A stretch of DNA of 64,000 nucleotides from Linanthus parryae (lineage: Eukaryota; Streptophyta; Magnoliopsida; Ericales; Polemoniaceae): the NCBI GenBank assembly GCA_023055425.1, contig JALGPY010000003.1:77599491-77663490 (forward strand). Direction: 5' to 3'. The notes under the pieces are model-generated. The model saw nothing but the letters and a program-made list of their open reading frames with translations, did not search any database and was not told the DNA's origin. This document shows, piece by piece, positions 22,271 through 32,209 of this stretch. The translations under genes were made by a program, and so were the position numbers. The first letter of the stretch is position 1, and every line of letters starts with the position of its first letter.

Positions 22271-22829
22271 ATCTACCACTCTTTCATGTCTGAGGAAGAG
22301 CAGAGGAATTAAGAAAAACGCCCTTTTGACTGTATTGCCTCTGCCCACTCTTGTAATTCTAAACATTGTCCCTCCTTCTCTCCCCACAATTTATTCCTTT
22401 TACATGACCAACCTCAATTGAACAACACTCAATTAACAGTCAATTGAATGAGAACTGCAACAATAACATCAATTCAACTCCTATTAACAGATCTAAACTA
22501 AGCTAGATCATATCTAAACCCCTAAAAAAGTTAAGATATCAAGTAGTAGAAAACAAAATCAAAACCAGAGAGCAAATCGCAGAAGAGATCATGGTTCTAT
22601 CCTATCACAAACCCCAAAAAGCAAATACACAAAAAGTCCCCTTTCAACCGGGGGGATTTTGGCTGAGTGCCTTTCTTAGAAGTGCTCTTTGCTTTATACC
22701 TTTGGCTGAATTTGGTCTTCGTTATCTACTCGGCTATGTAATTGATTGTAGCAGGCAAGTGGTCCCAAGTGTTAAAGTAAAAAATTGCTAAATTACAATG
22801 CTACCCTCCTCACATACAACTTAAAAACA
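22271..22829. other. Intergenic, no gene seen
   Basis: No recognisable domain or repeat. The open frame at 22591-22791 lacks known motifs. Confidence 0.4.
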
Positions 22830-23095
22830 AAAAAATGTCTCGGACTAAACAAATCGCCTTAAACGAAATGAAGACTCTTCCAAAACGAACCAACTCGTCT
22901 AAGACGAATAGGCTCTTCCAAGACGATTTGATTCGTTTGGGTTTGTCAACTTTTAGAACCAAAAAATTGCTATATTTATTATCTACGTTCAAAATAACAA
23001 AACTGACGTAGTGGTCGAGTTGGTTAGTGTCGCTCTAAAATGTGCAAGGAGTTGCAAGTTTGATTCTTGCGGGTCAGCAATTATTTTTTTTTAAA
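22830..23095 (+). repeat. tRNA-like module with GACGAA-rich head, plus copy
   Basis: A head rich in ACGAA/TCGTC words (22850-22942; for example AACCAACTCGTCTAAGACGA) is followed by TTTGTCAACTTTTA. After an AT-rich spacer comes a tRNA-like part with A-box-like GTGGTCGAGTTGG (23010-23022) and B-box-like AGTTTGATTCT (about 23057-23067), ending in a T run. The same succession occurs in reverse orientation at 27480-28440, so this is one repeat family. Pol III boxes suggest a SINE-like origin. Confidence 0.65.
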
Positions 23096-23410
23096 CAATA
23101 TTGTTCTCCATTTTTCTTCTTTATACATGGAACCAAGTAAAATTCCGCATGAGAAACTACTCATCTGACATCTTGTTGAGATGAGCAAGGCTTGTTCTTC
23201 TAGCATTTTATTGGTACGAGTATACCCTAAAACTTAAAATCATGTAACCCAAAACGATAGACCCTAAACCTTAAGTGTAAACCCTAAAATCATGCAAATA
23301 TGTTATTGAATAATGTTACGTGTAAATCCTAAACCCTTAAATCATGTAACTCAAAGCGCTAAACCAAAATTATGTAACCCTAAACCCAAAACCATTTATT
23401 TCTAAATTCT
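23096..23410. other. Spacer with degenerate CCCTAAA words
   Basis: Several CCCTAAAC-like words occur among unrelated sequence (23220-23400). They are not in phase and not tandem. No gene seen. Confidence 0.4.
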
Positions 23411-23456
23411 AATTGAACAAATCGAACTATCAATTGTGACTCACATTCAATCGGAC

Positions 23457-25328
23457 TGACACGATTTCTTAACGCGTATGCGCAAGTGCACAGTGAAGTA
23501 ATATAGGGGTCGTATTTCGACCCCGATTTATCGATCCCACGAGGACATACTTGATATTTTTTAATTAGTTATTTAGTTTAGAATACGTGCATGAGGAACA
23601 ATTGTGATTTAAAATATTGTCGCCCCCAACAAGCGACTGAATTGAAATAAGAACCAACTAATATTTTTATATATTTTTTTGTTTTAATAAACAAGTATGG
23701 AGAAACTAGGCAATATCTAGATGACCTAGGGTTATAGGCGAATTCCGGTTCAACTATGTAACACATCAATTTTATTCTGGTTCAGCCGGGTAATAGCACT
23801 AACCATATCCTATCGGTCTCATGTCATCGTACGTTTCGGTTGACTCTAATCTCCCGTCGGTCTCATGAGTCTACCGGTCCACTCTAGTAGGCTAACGACA
23901 TGCACGACAACGCGCAGAACAAGAACATGTAACTAAAATAAACACTAACTTTAAGAAAGATCACAATCTATGAAGAAACCCTAGTTTTCATGAATATTAA
24001 ATCATAATCCCGTCGTGTCAATTGACGTGATTCACTAACAAGTTCAAGAAATTAAGTATTGATTCAAGAGATCACAGTCATACGCATGTAACAAATTCTA
24101 AAACCCGAAAAAATATTTGTCTACATATTAATTAATTGCAGTTTTGACCACTCATATTAATTAATAGTGCTATAGGGTTTATTAATAAACCAAAGCAAAC
24201 TACGCATCTTATTTTCTTCCCCGTCTTTCAGCTTCAGGAGATCGCACGTTCTCCTCCTCTGACTTGCGATATGTGGCTTCCTTGGCTGCTGATCGTGCGA
24301 TCGGGGGTGGAGATCGCATATGGCAGGATGTTGTCTTCTTTCTTACTTCAAAATTTGGCAGGGCATTTCATCTGATCGCATGACCTGGAGAAGCTGGTCA
24401 CAAGATCACACCCTTCTATTCTGCGTTGTGATTTCTTTCTTCTCTCTGATCTTCTTCTTATTCTTCTTCTTCTTCTTCTTCCTTATGCGTTTTCTTTCTC
24501 TTCTTCAGGGTTTCTCTTTAGTGATCTCCTGGGTTATCTCATGCAGTTCTGGGTCTGCTTTGCAGTGATTTAATGGTCGATGTGTTCTGTTTAATTGGCA
24601 GTTTAGGGTGGGGAATTGGTTGAGATTGAGTATGTGAAGTTCAGCCACGGTGGTGTTGGGTTGTGGGAAGTTACAGGTGGTTTTAATTGAGGGTTGCAGG
24701 TGGTCAGGGAGTTTTATGTGTTGAGCTGTTATTTGGCAGTGGTTGTTTAGGTAGATGAAGGTGTATTGCAGGTTGTTTTGGTAGGTTTGTGGGTTGGTTA
24801 TGTTGGTGGTTGGAGGTTGAATTGGCAGATTGTGGTGTAAGGGTGTTTAAGGTGGCTGTAGGTTATGTTCTTAGGACAATGGTAGTGAATTGTGGGATGT
24901 AGGATGTGGGCATTGAGGTGGAGGTTTGTGTGGTGTAGGGGTCTGTTGATGAAATTGTTCAATGCAGAGAATGGCCAGCACAAGTGAGTCTAGGACTGAG
25001 CTTCTAGTTAATTTTCTTGGTTGCAAATTCATGCAAATCTTTGTCCATCTTTTTGGGCTTTTTTGCTTGTTTCCGGAGTTCGTTTCCACCCCATTTCCAC
25101 GCTCCAAGCCTCCAGTATCTGAGAATCAAACAACTAAAAATACCGGGTGTAAAATGTGATAAAAATAAATCGAATATATACGAAAATGTACGGACTTAGC
25201 ATTTATGCACAAATAGCTCAAAGTCACAAATTCCTCACAATCAGTGTAAAACTCGTATGTTTTACCCGAAAATCAAACAAAACGGTAGCGATATCGTACT
25301 AAAATTTAACTCGTATTGAGATTTATCA
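23457..25328 (-). repeat. Solo LTR inserted in the minisatellite
   Basis: The insert starts TGACACGATTTC, ends GAGATTTATCA (TG...CA) and is flanked by CGGAC on both sides (23452-23456 and 25329-25333). Joining the flanks with one CGGAC gives CAATCGGACTATCGAG, the array consensus. No terminal direct repeat or coding domain lies inside the 1872 bp, so it is a solo LTR or an LTR-only derivative. The orientation is inferred from GTGCACTTGCGC...CGTGTCA on the minus strand, like gypsy LTR ends. It contains a (CTT)n run at 24451-24481. Confidence 0.85.
24451..24481. repeat. (CTT)n microsatellite
   Basis: About ten CTT units inside the solo LTR, giving a phenylalanine/leucine run in one frame. Low complexity, not evidence of coding. 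Confidence 0.9.
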
Positions 25329-27130
25329 CGGACTATCGAGCATCACCAATAAACTCAATCGAACTACAAAGTAATCAAATCTGACTACGAATTGTGACTC
25401 ACCACTCAATCAGACCATCCATCTTTACTAATGAACTCACTCGAACTACTGATTGATTTAATTTAACTATCACTTAGACTCACCACTCAATCGGACCATC
25501 AATATTTACTATTGAACTCAATCGAACTACTAAGTGATTTATTCGGACTATCAGCTGAGACTCACTACTCAATTGGACCATCGATCTTTACTAATGAACT
25601 CAATTCAACTACTAAATGATCAAATTGGAGTATCAGTTGAGACTCACCACTCAAGTGGACCATTGTTCTTAAATAATGAACTCAATTAAACTACTATGTG
25701 ATCAATTCAGACTATCTGTTGAGACTCACCACTCAATCGGACAATCACTCTTTATAATGAACTCAATCAAACTAGTAATTGATCATATTGGACTATCGGT
25801 TGAGACTCACCACTCAAGACTATTGATCATCGCTAATGAACTCAATCGAACTCCTAATTGATCAAATCAGACTATTAAATGTGACGCACAACTTAATCGG
25901 TCCATCTTTCTAATTGATCAAATCGAACTATCAGTCTTCACTAATAAATTGAATCGAACTACTTATTCATCAAATCTGACTATCAATTACTAATCACGAC
26001 TCAATTCGGACTATCAATCTTCACTAGTAAACTTAATCGAACTAGTTATTGATTAAATCGAACTATCGTCTTCACTGATAAATTCAATCGAACTACTTAT
26101 TGGTCAAATCCGACTATCAATTGTGACTCACCACTAAGCTGGACAAGCAATCTTCACTAATAAAGTCAACCGAACTATTTATTGATCAAATTGAACTATC
26201 AGTTGAGACTCACCACTCAATCAGAACATTGATATTCACTAACAAAATCAATCGATCTACTTATTGATCCAATCGGATTATCAATTATGTTCCACTCATA
26301 AAACAGACTATCGATCTTTACTAATAAACTCAATCGAACTACTTATCGATCAAATCAAATTTGATTATGTGACTCACCACTCAACCGAACTATCGATCTT
26401 TACCTGATAAACATATTGACAAATGGGACTATCAGTTATGACTCACCACTCAATCGGACTGTCGATCTTTACTAATAAACTCAATCGAACTAGTAATTGA
26501 TCAAATCAAAATATCGATCTTCACTAATAAACTCAACCGAGCAACTAATTCGTAAAAATAGACAATCAATTGTGACTCACTATTCAACCGGACTGTCAAT
26601 CTTCACTAATAAACTCAATCAAAATACTATGTGATCAGGTGGTACTATCAATTGTGATTCATCACTCAATTGAACCATCGATCTTCACTAATAAACTGAA
26701 TCAATCTGCTAATCGATCAAACTGGAGTAGTAATTGACTCACCAGTAAATCGGACTATCGATGATCACTAAAAAAATCAATCAAACTACTAATTGATCAA
26801 ATTAAACTATCAGTCTTTACTAATAAGCTCAATCGAACTACTAATTGGTCAAAACGAACTATATATTTTGAATCACCACTCAATCGAACAATCGATCTAC
26901 ACTATTGAATTCAATCGATCTACTAATTCATGAAATTGGACTATCAATTGTGTATCATCATTCAATTGGACAATCGATATTTACTAATGAACTCAATCAA
27001 GCCACTAATTGATCAATCAGACTATCAATTGTGACTCACCACTCAATCGAACTACTGGTCGTCACTAGTGTTCTTGATCGAACTACTAGTGATCAAATAA
27101 GACTATTAACTGTGACTCACTATTAATTGT

Positions 27131-27479
27131 AATCACACCGGACTGAAATTATAACATTTCGAAATGAGAGTCAAATCGGATAAGAAACGATCCAAAAATA
27201 CTACTTATAGTGAGGGAGACATAGTTGTAATTTCCGTGTCAAGCGGCGTTCCGTTTTATAATGGGGAAGACATAATTGTCATTTCTGTTCCGGGTTTCGT
27301 TTTTCTCTTGCGGGACGGAATGATTTGGGATCCGGACAGAACGATGATTCATTCCGAATTTACCGCACGTTTTACTATATACACACACACACATTATACA
27401 TAATATATATTTTAATAAATATGTCTTATAAATTTAATTAAATTAGAACATCAATAAAATCACATATGCATAGTTTTTT
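27131..27479. other. Right flank of the minisatellite, no gene identified
   Basis: Two related blocks with ACATAGTTGTAATTTC (27219) and ACATAATTGTCATTTC (27269) lie 50 bp apart, a diverged tandem pair. A short (CA)n run is at 27381-27393. The open frame at 27164-27403 has no recognised motif. Confidence 0.45.
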
Positions 27480-28440
27480 TATTAATTAAATTGGTACATT
27501 CATACAATTTTCTATTAAAGAAAAACAAGATAGTTACCTTTTTCTTCAATTGGTAGATATACTTAACATCTATTGTTTGATTCTTCAATCGGTACATATA
27601 CTTAACATATTTTATTTGAAGGGGATGAGAAAAAATACAAATATAATCGTTATTTTTTTTTCAAACTAAAAAAATCAAAAAATAAGATATATTATTGGGA
27701 ATTGAACCCACAACCTCTTAAATGATAAGTAAGTCAACTAACAAACTCAACCACTAAGGCTATTGTTTTCATGGAAACGTAAATACTTAATATATTAACT
27801 CTTTGCTTTTAAAATAGACAAACCCAAACAAGTTATATTGTTTGACGGGGTTGAGAAAAAAATATACAAATATACTCGTTTAATTTTTTATCAATAATAA
27901 TTAAAAAATATTCAAAAAAATATATATTGCTGACGACACTTGAACCCACAACCTCATATATATTAGGCAAGTCAACTAAACAACTCAACCACTGAGGTTG
28001 TTGTGTTCATGACAACATAAATATTTAATATATTAACTCTTTTTAAACATAGACAAACTCATACGAACCTAATCGTCTGCAACAAACAAAATCATGCAGG
28101 GATGAGTTAGATCATCCGAGACGAGTTGTTTCGCCTAGGAAGATTTGATTCACTATTTTATCAATAATAAAAAATCAGAAAAAGCTATTGTTGGCAAGAA
28201 TTGAACCCACGAGCTCTTATATAATAGTCAAGTTAACTTACCAACTCAACCACTAAGGCCCCTAAAATAATTGCAATGTAAATATATTAAGTATTAACTC
28301 TTTTCTTTTAAAATAGACAAACCTAGACGAACAAAATCGTCAGCGACGAACCAAATCATTCAGGGACGAATTAGTTCGTCTGAGACAGGTTGGTTCGTCC
28401 GGGAAGATTTGACTCAACACAACCTGCTTTGTCTTGGACA
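27480..28440 (-). repeat. Three tandem tRNA-like modules, minus strand
   Basis: Three tRNA-like parts lie at about 27693-27765, 27929-28002 and 28190-28260, spaced 236 and 261 bp. On the minus strand each has an A-box-like TGGTTGAGTT and B-box-like GGGTTCAATTCC or close variants (the second reads GGGTTCAAGTGT), followed by an AT-rich tail. Between units are AAAGAGTTAATAT blocks and GACGAA-rich heads like that at 22830. The family faces the plus-strand copy across the minisatellite. Stem pairing is poor, so no functional tRNA is claimed. Confidence 0.72.
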
Positions 28441-28939
28441 ATTTGATTTGTCTCGTTCGTCTCAATTTCGTCCAGATTGCGTGAACTCCTCTCACTCCTA
28501 GATCTAACTGGTCTCAGTCCACAATTTGTGAATCAAATGTCTTAAAACTTCGTAACAAAGAGTTTACCATGAAATTGGAAGAGAAAGTCATTACGGTGGC
28601 AAGTGGAGAGCGGGAAATGGGTACGCTGGAGGCCGTAGCCACCATGAAAGCCGATGAAGACGACAAACAATTGCAGAGGAGGAGGAAGCCATGGAAGTAG
28701 ACGAAGAAAAAAGAGGAGTTGCAGATGAGAGAGAGAGAGATAGAATTCTAAGAAAGATAAGGACAAATATTTGAATTATTTGGTGTTTAATAAAAAATTA
28801 ATTAATTTTATAAAGCTGTTATTATTTTTGATTAATTACATTTGTTAACCTCAAACAAGGTTTACAAGTGATTTTTAGTCAATGTCGGGTAGATTGCAAA
28901 GACCAATCCAGCAGCCGGTTTTAACACCAATTTTTTAGA
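28441..28939. other. Intergenic, no gene identified
   Basis: Contains a purine-rich stretch (28560-28750) with an open frame on the complement that shows no known motif, then AT-rich sequence. Confidence 0.4.
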
Positions 28940-29527
28940 ACTCACCAGTACTCCCATCTCTCTCTATTTCTCCAGCCGAACCAAAAGGCTGTCGATTCAC
29001 AGCCGGCCAAAGCAACCCGTGGGGAAAACCTAGACCAGCTCGCCTTCCTTGGGGTCCCCGTAGATAGTCTTCTGACCGGCGACCAGTGGCAGCGTTGGTG
29101 TCCTTCAATCCGTTGACGGAATCCATGGACTTTGGCCCCCCCCCCAGCTTGCCTTCCTTGGCGTCCCTGTAGATAGTATTCTGACCGGTGACCAGTGGCA
29201 GCGTTGGTGTCCTTCAATCCGTTGACGGAATCCATGGATTTTGCCCCCCACCCCCTCTCCCCCCCTAGAGAGTCTTCCACTCCATCTTGGTCTGTCTCCC
29301 TCTCTCTTTCTTTTACTACGTGTGGTGTGAATGGATTTTGAGAGAATAAGGGGTGGGGGAAGTATAGAGAAATGGGGTAAGGTTTGGGAGGAGAAAAAGT
29401 AAGTGGGGCACTATTTTTAGAATTGTTTAGTTATTTCAAATGTTTAATGTTACTAAATAAAAAAAAATAAAGATGAAGAGATTGGACTTAACAAAAAAAA
29501 TGGATGGAAAGAGATGGGACCGAGTTG
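28940..29527. mobile_element. MITE family 2 copy b
   Basis: The right end GGATGGAAAGAGATGGGACC and the preceding 240 bp resemble the right part of MITE family 2 copy a (shared GTGTGGTGT, GGGTGGGG and AGTGGGGCACTA-like text). The left end near 28940 (ACTCCCATCTCTCTC) is the approximate inverted counterpart. TA follows the right end (29528-29529). A 109-bp tandem duplication lies inside. Left border uncertain by several bases. Confidence 0.65.
29042..29259. repeat. 109-bp tandem duplication inside MITE family 2
   Basis: Two adjacent copies start at GCCTTCCTTGG (29042 and 29151). They share GACCAGTGGCAGCGTTGGTG and CAATCCGTTGACGGAATCCA and differ at a handful of bases and in the length of a C run. 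Confidence 0.9.
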
Positions 29528-29529
29528 TA

Positions 29530-30025
29530 TGTGATAGCATGTGCTGATAAAGCCATTCTCTAAGGAACTTAATCCAATTAATTAATCAGAGTTGTGTAGA
29601 GAATTTCAAATTGACATTTTGGAAATTTGTAGTCGTAGATTGACAACCAGTTGTATTCCGGGAATTTTAAATACCGAAAACATGTGTGAGCAATTAATCC
29701 CACAAAGACAATATAGTATACGTGTTTATCTCAAAGTAGGAAATTTCTTTCTCCAGATTACAAAACAGTGTAGATAATGTGGAGTAAGAAATTTCCTACT
29801 CTGAAGTGTAAAGGAACTTGCGTTTGGGATAATGTGGAGAAAGAAATTTCCTACTTTGAGGTGTAAAGGAACTTGTGATCCACAACGAGGTCTTGTGTTC
29901 AGACTCTTTCTGAGACCATGACACTGATGTGTTAATCATTGTATGACAACATTACGAATAGCTTTAGAAATACTATCACTCAAAGCAGTTTTCTATAATT
30001 TTTTTTAAATGTTACTGTTATTTAG
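29530..30025. other. Intergenic with duplicated and inverted blocks
   Basis: GGAGAAAGAAATTTCCTACT near 29837 occurs as an inverted copy (AGTAGGAAATTTCTTTCTCC near 29736) and as a direct near-copy (GGAGTAAGAAATTTCCTACT near 29781). GTGTAAAGGAACTTG follows both direct copies. No coding region recognised. Confidence 0.6.
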
Positions 30026-30027
30026 TA

Positions 30028-30233
30028 CTTCCTTTGTAACGTCTCTTTCTCTGCGTTTTGAATTTTGTTATTATTCATTAAGTCACTTTGATCCGGTGAT
30101 TTTGATAGCGAAATAATTTAATTTTTTTTGATAACCTTTTCAAAGTGCTGTAGTATCAAAGTTACTCTACAACACCATGAAAAAATATGTCCAATCTTGT
30201 AATAAATGTCTAATAATGTCTCTTATAAGATTG
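30028..30233. mobile_element. MITE family 1 copy c, right end missing
   Basis: After TA (30026-30027) it begins CTTCCTTTGTAACGTCTCTT and keeps the family landmarks TTGATCCGGTGATTTTGAT and AGTTACTCTACAACACCATG. The right half with its terminal repeat is absent; the copy stops where the PIF/Harbinger element begins. Confidence 0.7.
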
Positions 30234-30236
30234 TTA

Positions 30237-31954
30237 GAGCATTTCCCACAGTGCACCAAATCCTATATTTGATAGTAAGATTTGGTGTTTTCGGTCTCCC
30301 ACAACAAATCACCAAATCACCAAAAAATGGTGATTTTTTTTTGTAGGCCTCCCACAGTCGTTGACCAAAAAAACACCAAATCACCAAATCCTATATTTGG
30401 TATAGTTTTTGTGAAATAGTCAAGTGCATCTCCCACAATACCCTCAAATCCTATCCTATATCACCAAATCTTATTTTTACCATCAAATTTGATGGCAAAA
30501 ATAGGATTTGTTGATGGTAAAAATAGGATTTGGTGTAATTTACACCAAATTTTTAATTAGTGTTTAGGGCATGTTTTCTGCTATAATGTAATAGTGTAGC
30601 ATTTCGTCTTTACAATATATATGCCATCCATTTTTCTTCTCCCACTTTGTATAATATGCTTTTGAGCCATAGCGTGTTACATAATATTTTCAGCATCATA
30701 TTGTGGGATGATAAAATGAAATAACTAAAATGTAGTTGCAACAGGTTTGGCCGAACATAATACACTGATGTTAAACTTCAAGAATTTCAGTAACCTTCTT
30801 GTACGTATTTCCATTTAGTATGGCATGCAAATATATAAAATTAGAAAGAAAATTTAAACCTAACCCCCCCCCCCCCCCCCAAATAAGATTGAAGTGGTAA
30901 CAAATTCAAAGTAAGACTTATTTGAACTATTAAGTGTGTGCAGACAATTGATTAGTGTTAAAAAATATTTTTAACGACTAATATAATTAATCTTAGTGAT
31001 AAAAAATAAAATATAAATAAAAATGAAAACAAGAATAATGCATTATTATAAACTCAGAAAAATGAAAATATATCACATTAGCAGGAAAATAAAACACATG
31101 GTCAAACTAAGAAAATGAAGAAAGCAAAATGTGTCATGTCTGCATGACAATCTAGTTGAAATCCTCGTTTTGGTAGCTGAAATTGGGATAACTTGCAAGG
31201 ACAATATTTCACACAGAAACATGAAGCTTATTGCAAGGACGTTGAGCGGGCATTTGGAGTTCTCCAAGCTCGATTTGCAATTGTTAGAGGAGCCGCTCGA
31301 TTTTGGAAGAAAAATGACATTCACGAGATCATGTTAGCCTGCATTATCATGCACAATATGGTAGTCGAAGAGGAACGTAGCGAGTATCTTAACACCTACA
31401 CTTTTGATGCTTCTCACATTCCCATAAATCTTGATTGTGATAGTTCACCATCTGTACCGCATGCTGAGGTTGCAAGGGATATCACTAATTCAATATTTAT
31501 CCATTTTTTAGGTCGACATCGAGACTTGATAAACCAAGGAGCTCATAACGAACTAAGAAGAAGACTCATTGCACTCTTATGGGATAATCATGGTCAAATA
31601 GATTAGCCTGGTTAATTTTAGATTTTTTGAAGTGTTATTTAATCATTTACGATTTCGTGTAATATTGTTTTGGTAATAAAATATTTTTTTATTTGATAGT
31701 TATGAAATTCATGATTTGGTGATAAATTTGATGATTTGTTGCGGGAGGCTAAAAATACCATTCTCTAAATTTGATGAAATGGTGAAATGGCTATTTGATG
31801 TAAAATTTGTTAAAAACTGTGGGAGACCAAAAGTACTATTTTTTCACCAAAAATGGTGAAATGGTGTTTTTGAGGGTTAACTGTGAGAGGTCAAACCATT
31901 TTTCTCCACCAAATATAGAATTTGGTGTAAAATTTGATATCAACTATGGTCTTG
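30237..31954 (+). mobile_element. PIF/Harbinger element, decayed
   Basis: It starts after TTA (30234-30236) with GAGCATTTCCCACAGTGCAC and ends before TTA (31955-31957), the 3-bp duplication of PIF/Harbinger. The two termini no longer match well, so borders are tentative. Subterminal regions on both sides are full of CACCAAAT / ATTTGGTG words. The interior has a transposase remnant and a 17-base C run (30864-30880). Confidence 0.75.
31160..31606 (+). pseudogene. PIF/Harbinger transposase, C-terminal part (DDE_Tnp_4)
   Basis: The open stretch ends at 31606. It contains QKHEAYCKDVERAFGVLQAR (near 31215-31275), FAIVRGAARFW and the block IMLACIIMHNMVVEEER (31330-31380), all hallmarks of the PIF nuclease C-terminus; the last acidic residues of the catalytic triad belong to the KDVERAFG block. 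The tail FLGRHRDLINQGAHNELRRR matches the family end. The N-terminal half and the DNA-binding partner gene are missing. The C-terminal stretch is open for about 137 codons, so decay is by deletion more than by stops. Confidence 0.88.
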
Positions 31955-31957
31955 TTA

Positions 31958-32209
31958 TACTGTAAATCTCACTCTCTATGGGCATCTCCAATTCATATCA
32001 TCTTGCATAGGGTCCCACCATTTTCCTCTTCCCTCTCCCTCTCCCTTAAAGGTGGTTCTCAATGTTTATCTCCGTTTTCTCAACTAGAATTCACGTATGA
32101 AAACTGAGAATCAGAGTGATTGTGCACGCAAATATTCCTTATTCTGAATATAAAGAAAAAATTAGAAATGTGCACACATAGAGCAATTCAATACATTCCT
32201 GAGTGCTTC
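31958..32209. other. 3' flank of the caleosin gene
   Basis: Downstream region of the minus-strand gene, presumably including its 3' UTR near 32100-32209. It contains a CT-rich stretch (32022-32048). Confidence 0.4.

Larger units (their letters stand above)
23411..27130. repeat. Minisatellite of about 82-bp units, split by a solo LTR
   Basis: Units of about 82 bp follow each other from 25334 to about 27130, some 22 copies by length; one part-unit lies at 23411-23456 left of the inserted LTR. Each unit holds CAATCGGACTATCGATC, AACTCAATCGAACTACTAAT, TTGATCAAATCGGACTATCA and GTGACTCACCACTCAATC. AATCGGACTATC appears twice per unit, so the unit may be an ancient dimer. Copies differ at many positions and some are shortened, so the array is old. 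No open frame crosses it. Confidence 0.9.

Noticed and set aside
23220..23400. Telomere-like CCCTAAA words
   Set aside because: They are out of phase and separated by unrelated sequence, so this is not an interstitial telomeric repeat.
25334..27130. CRISPR-like regular repeats
   Set aside because: Units are about 82 bp, adjacent without unique spacers, diverged, and in a plant nuclear context. It is a minisatellite.
28942..29280. A minus-strand frame with internal amino-acid repeats
   Set aside because: The repeat is just the 109-bp tandem duplication of a MITE; no protein family is recognisable.
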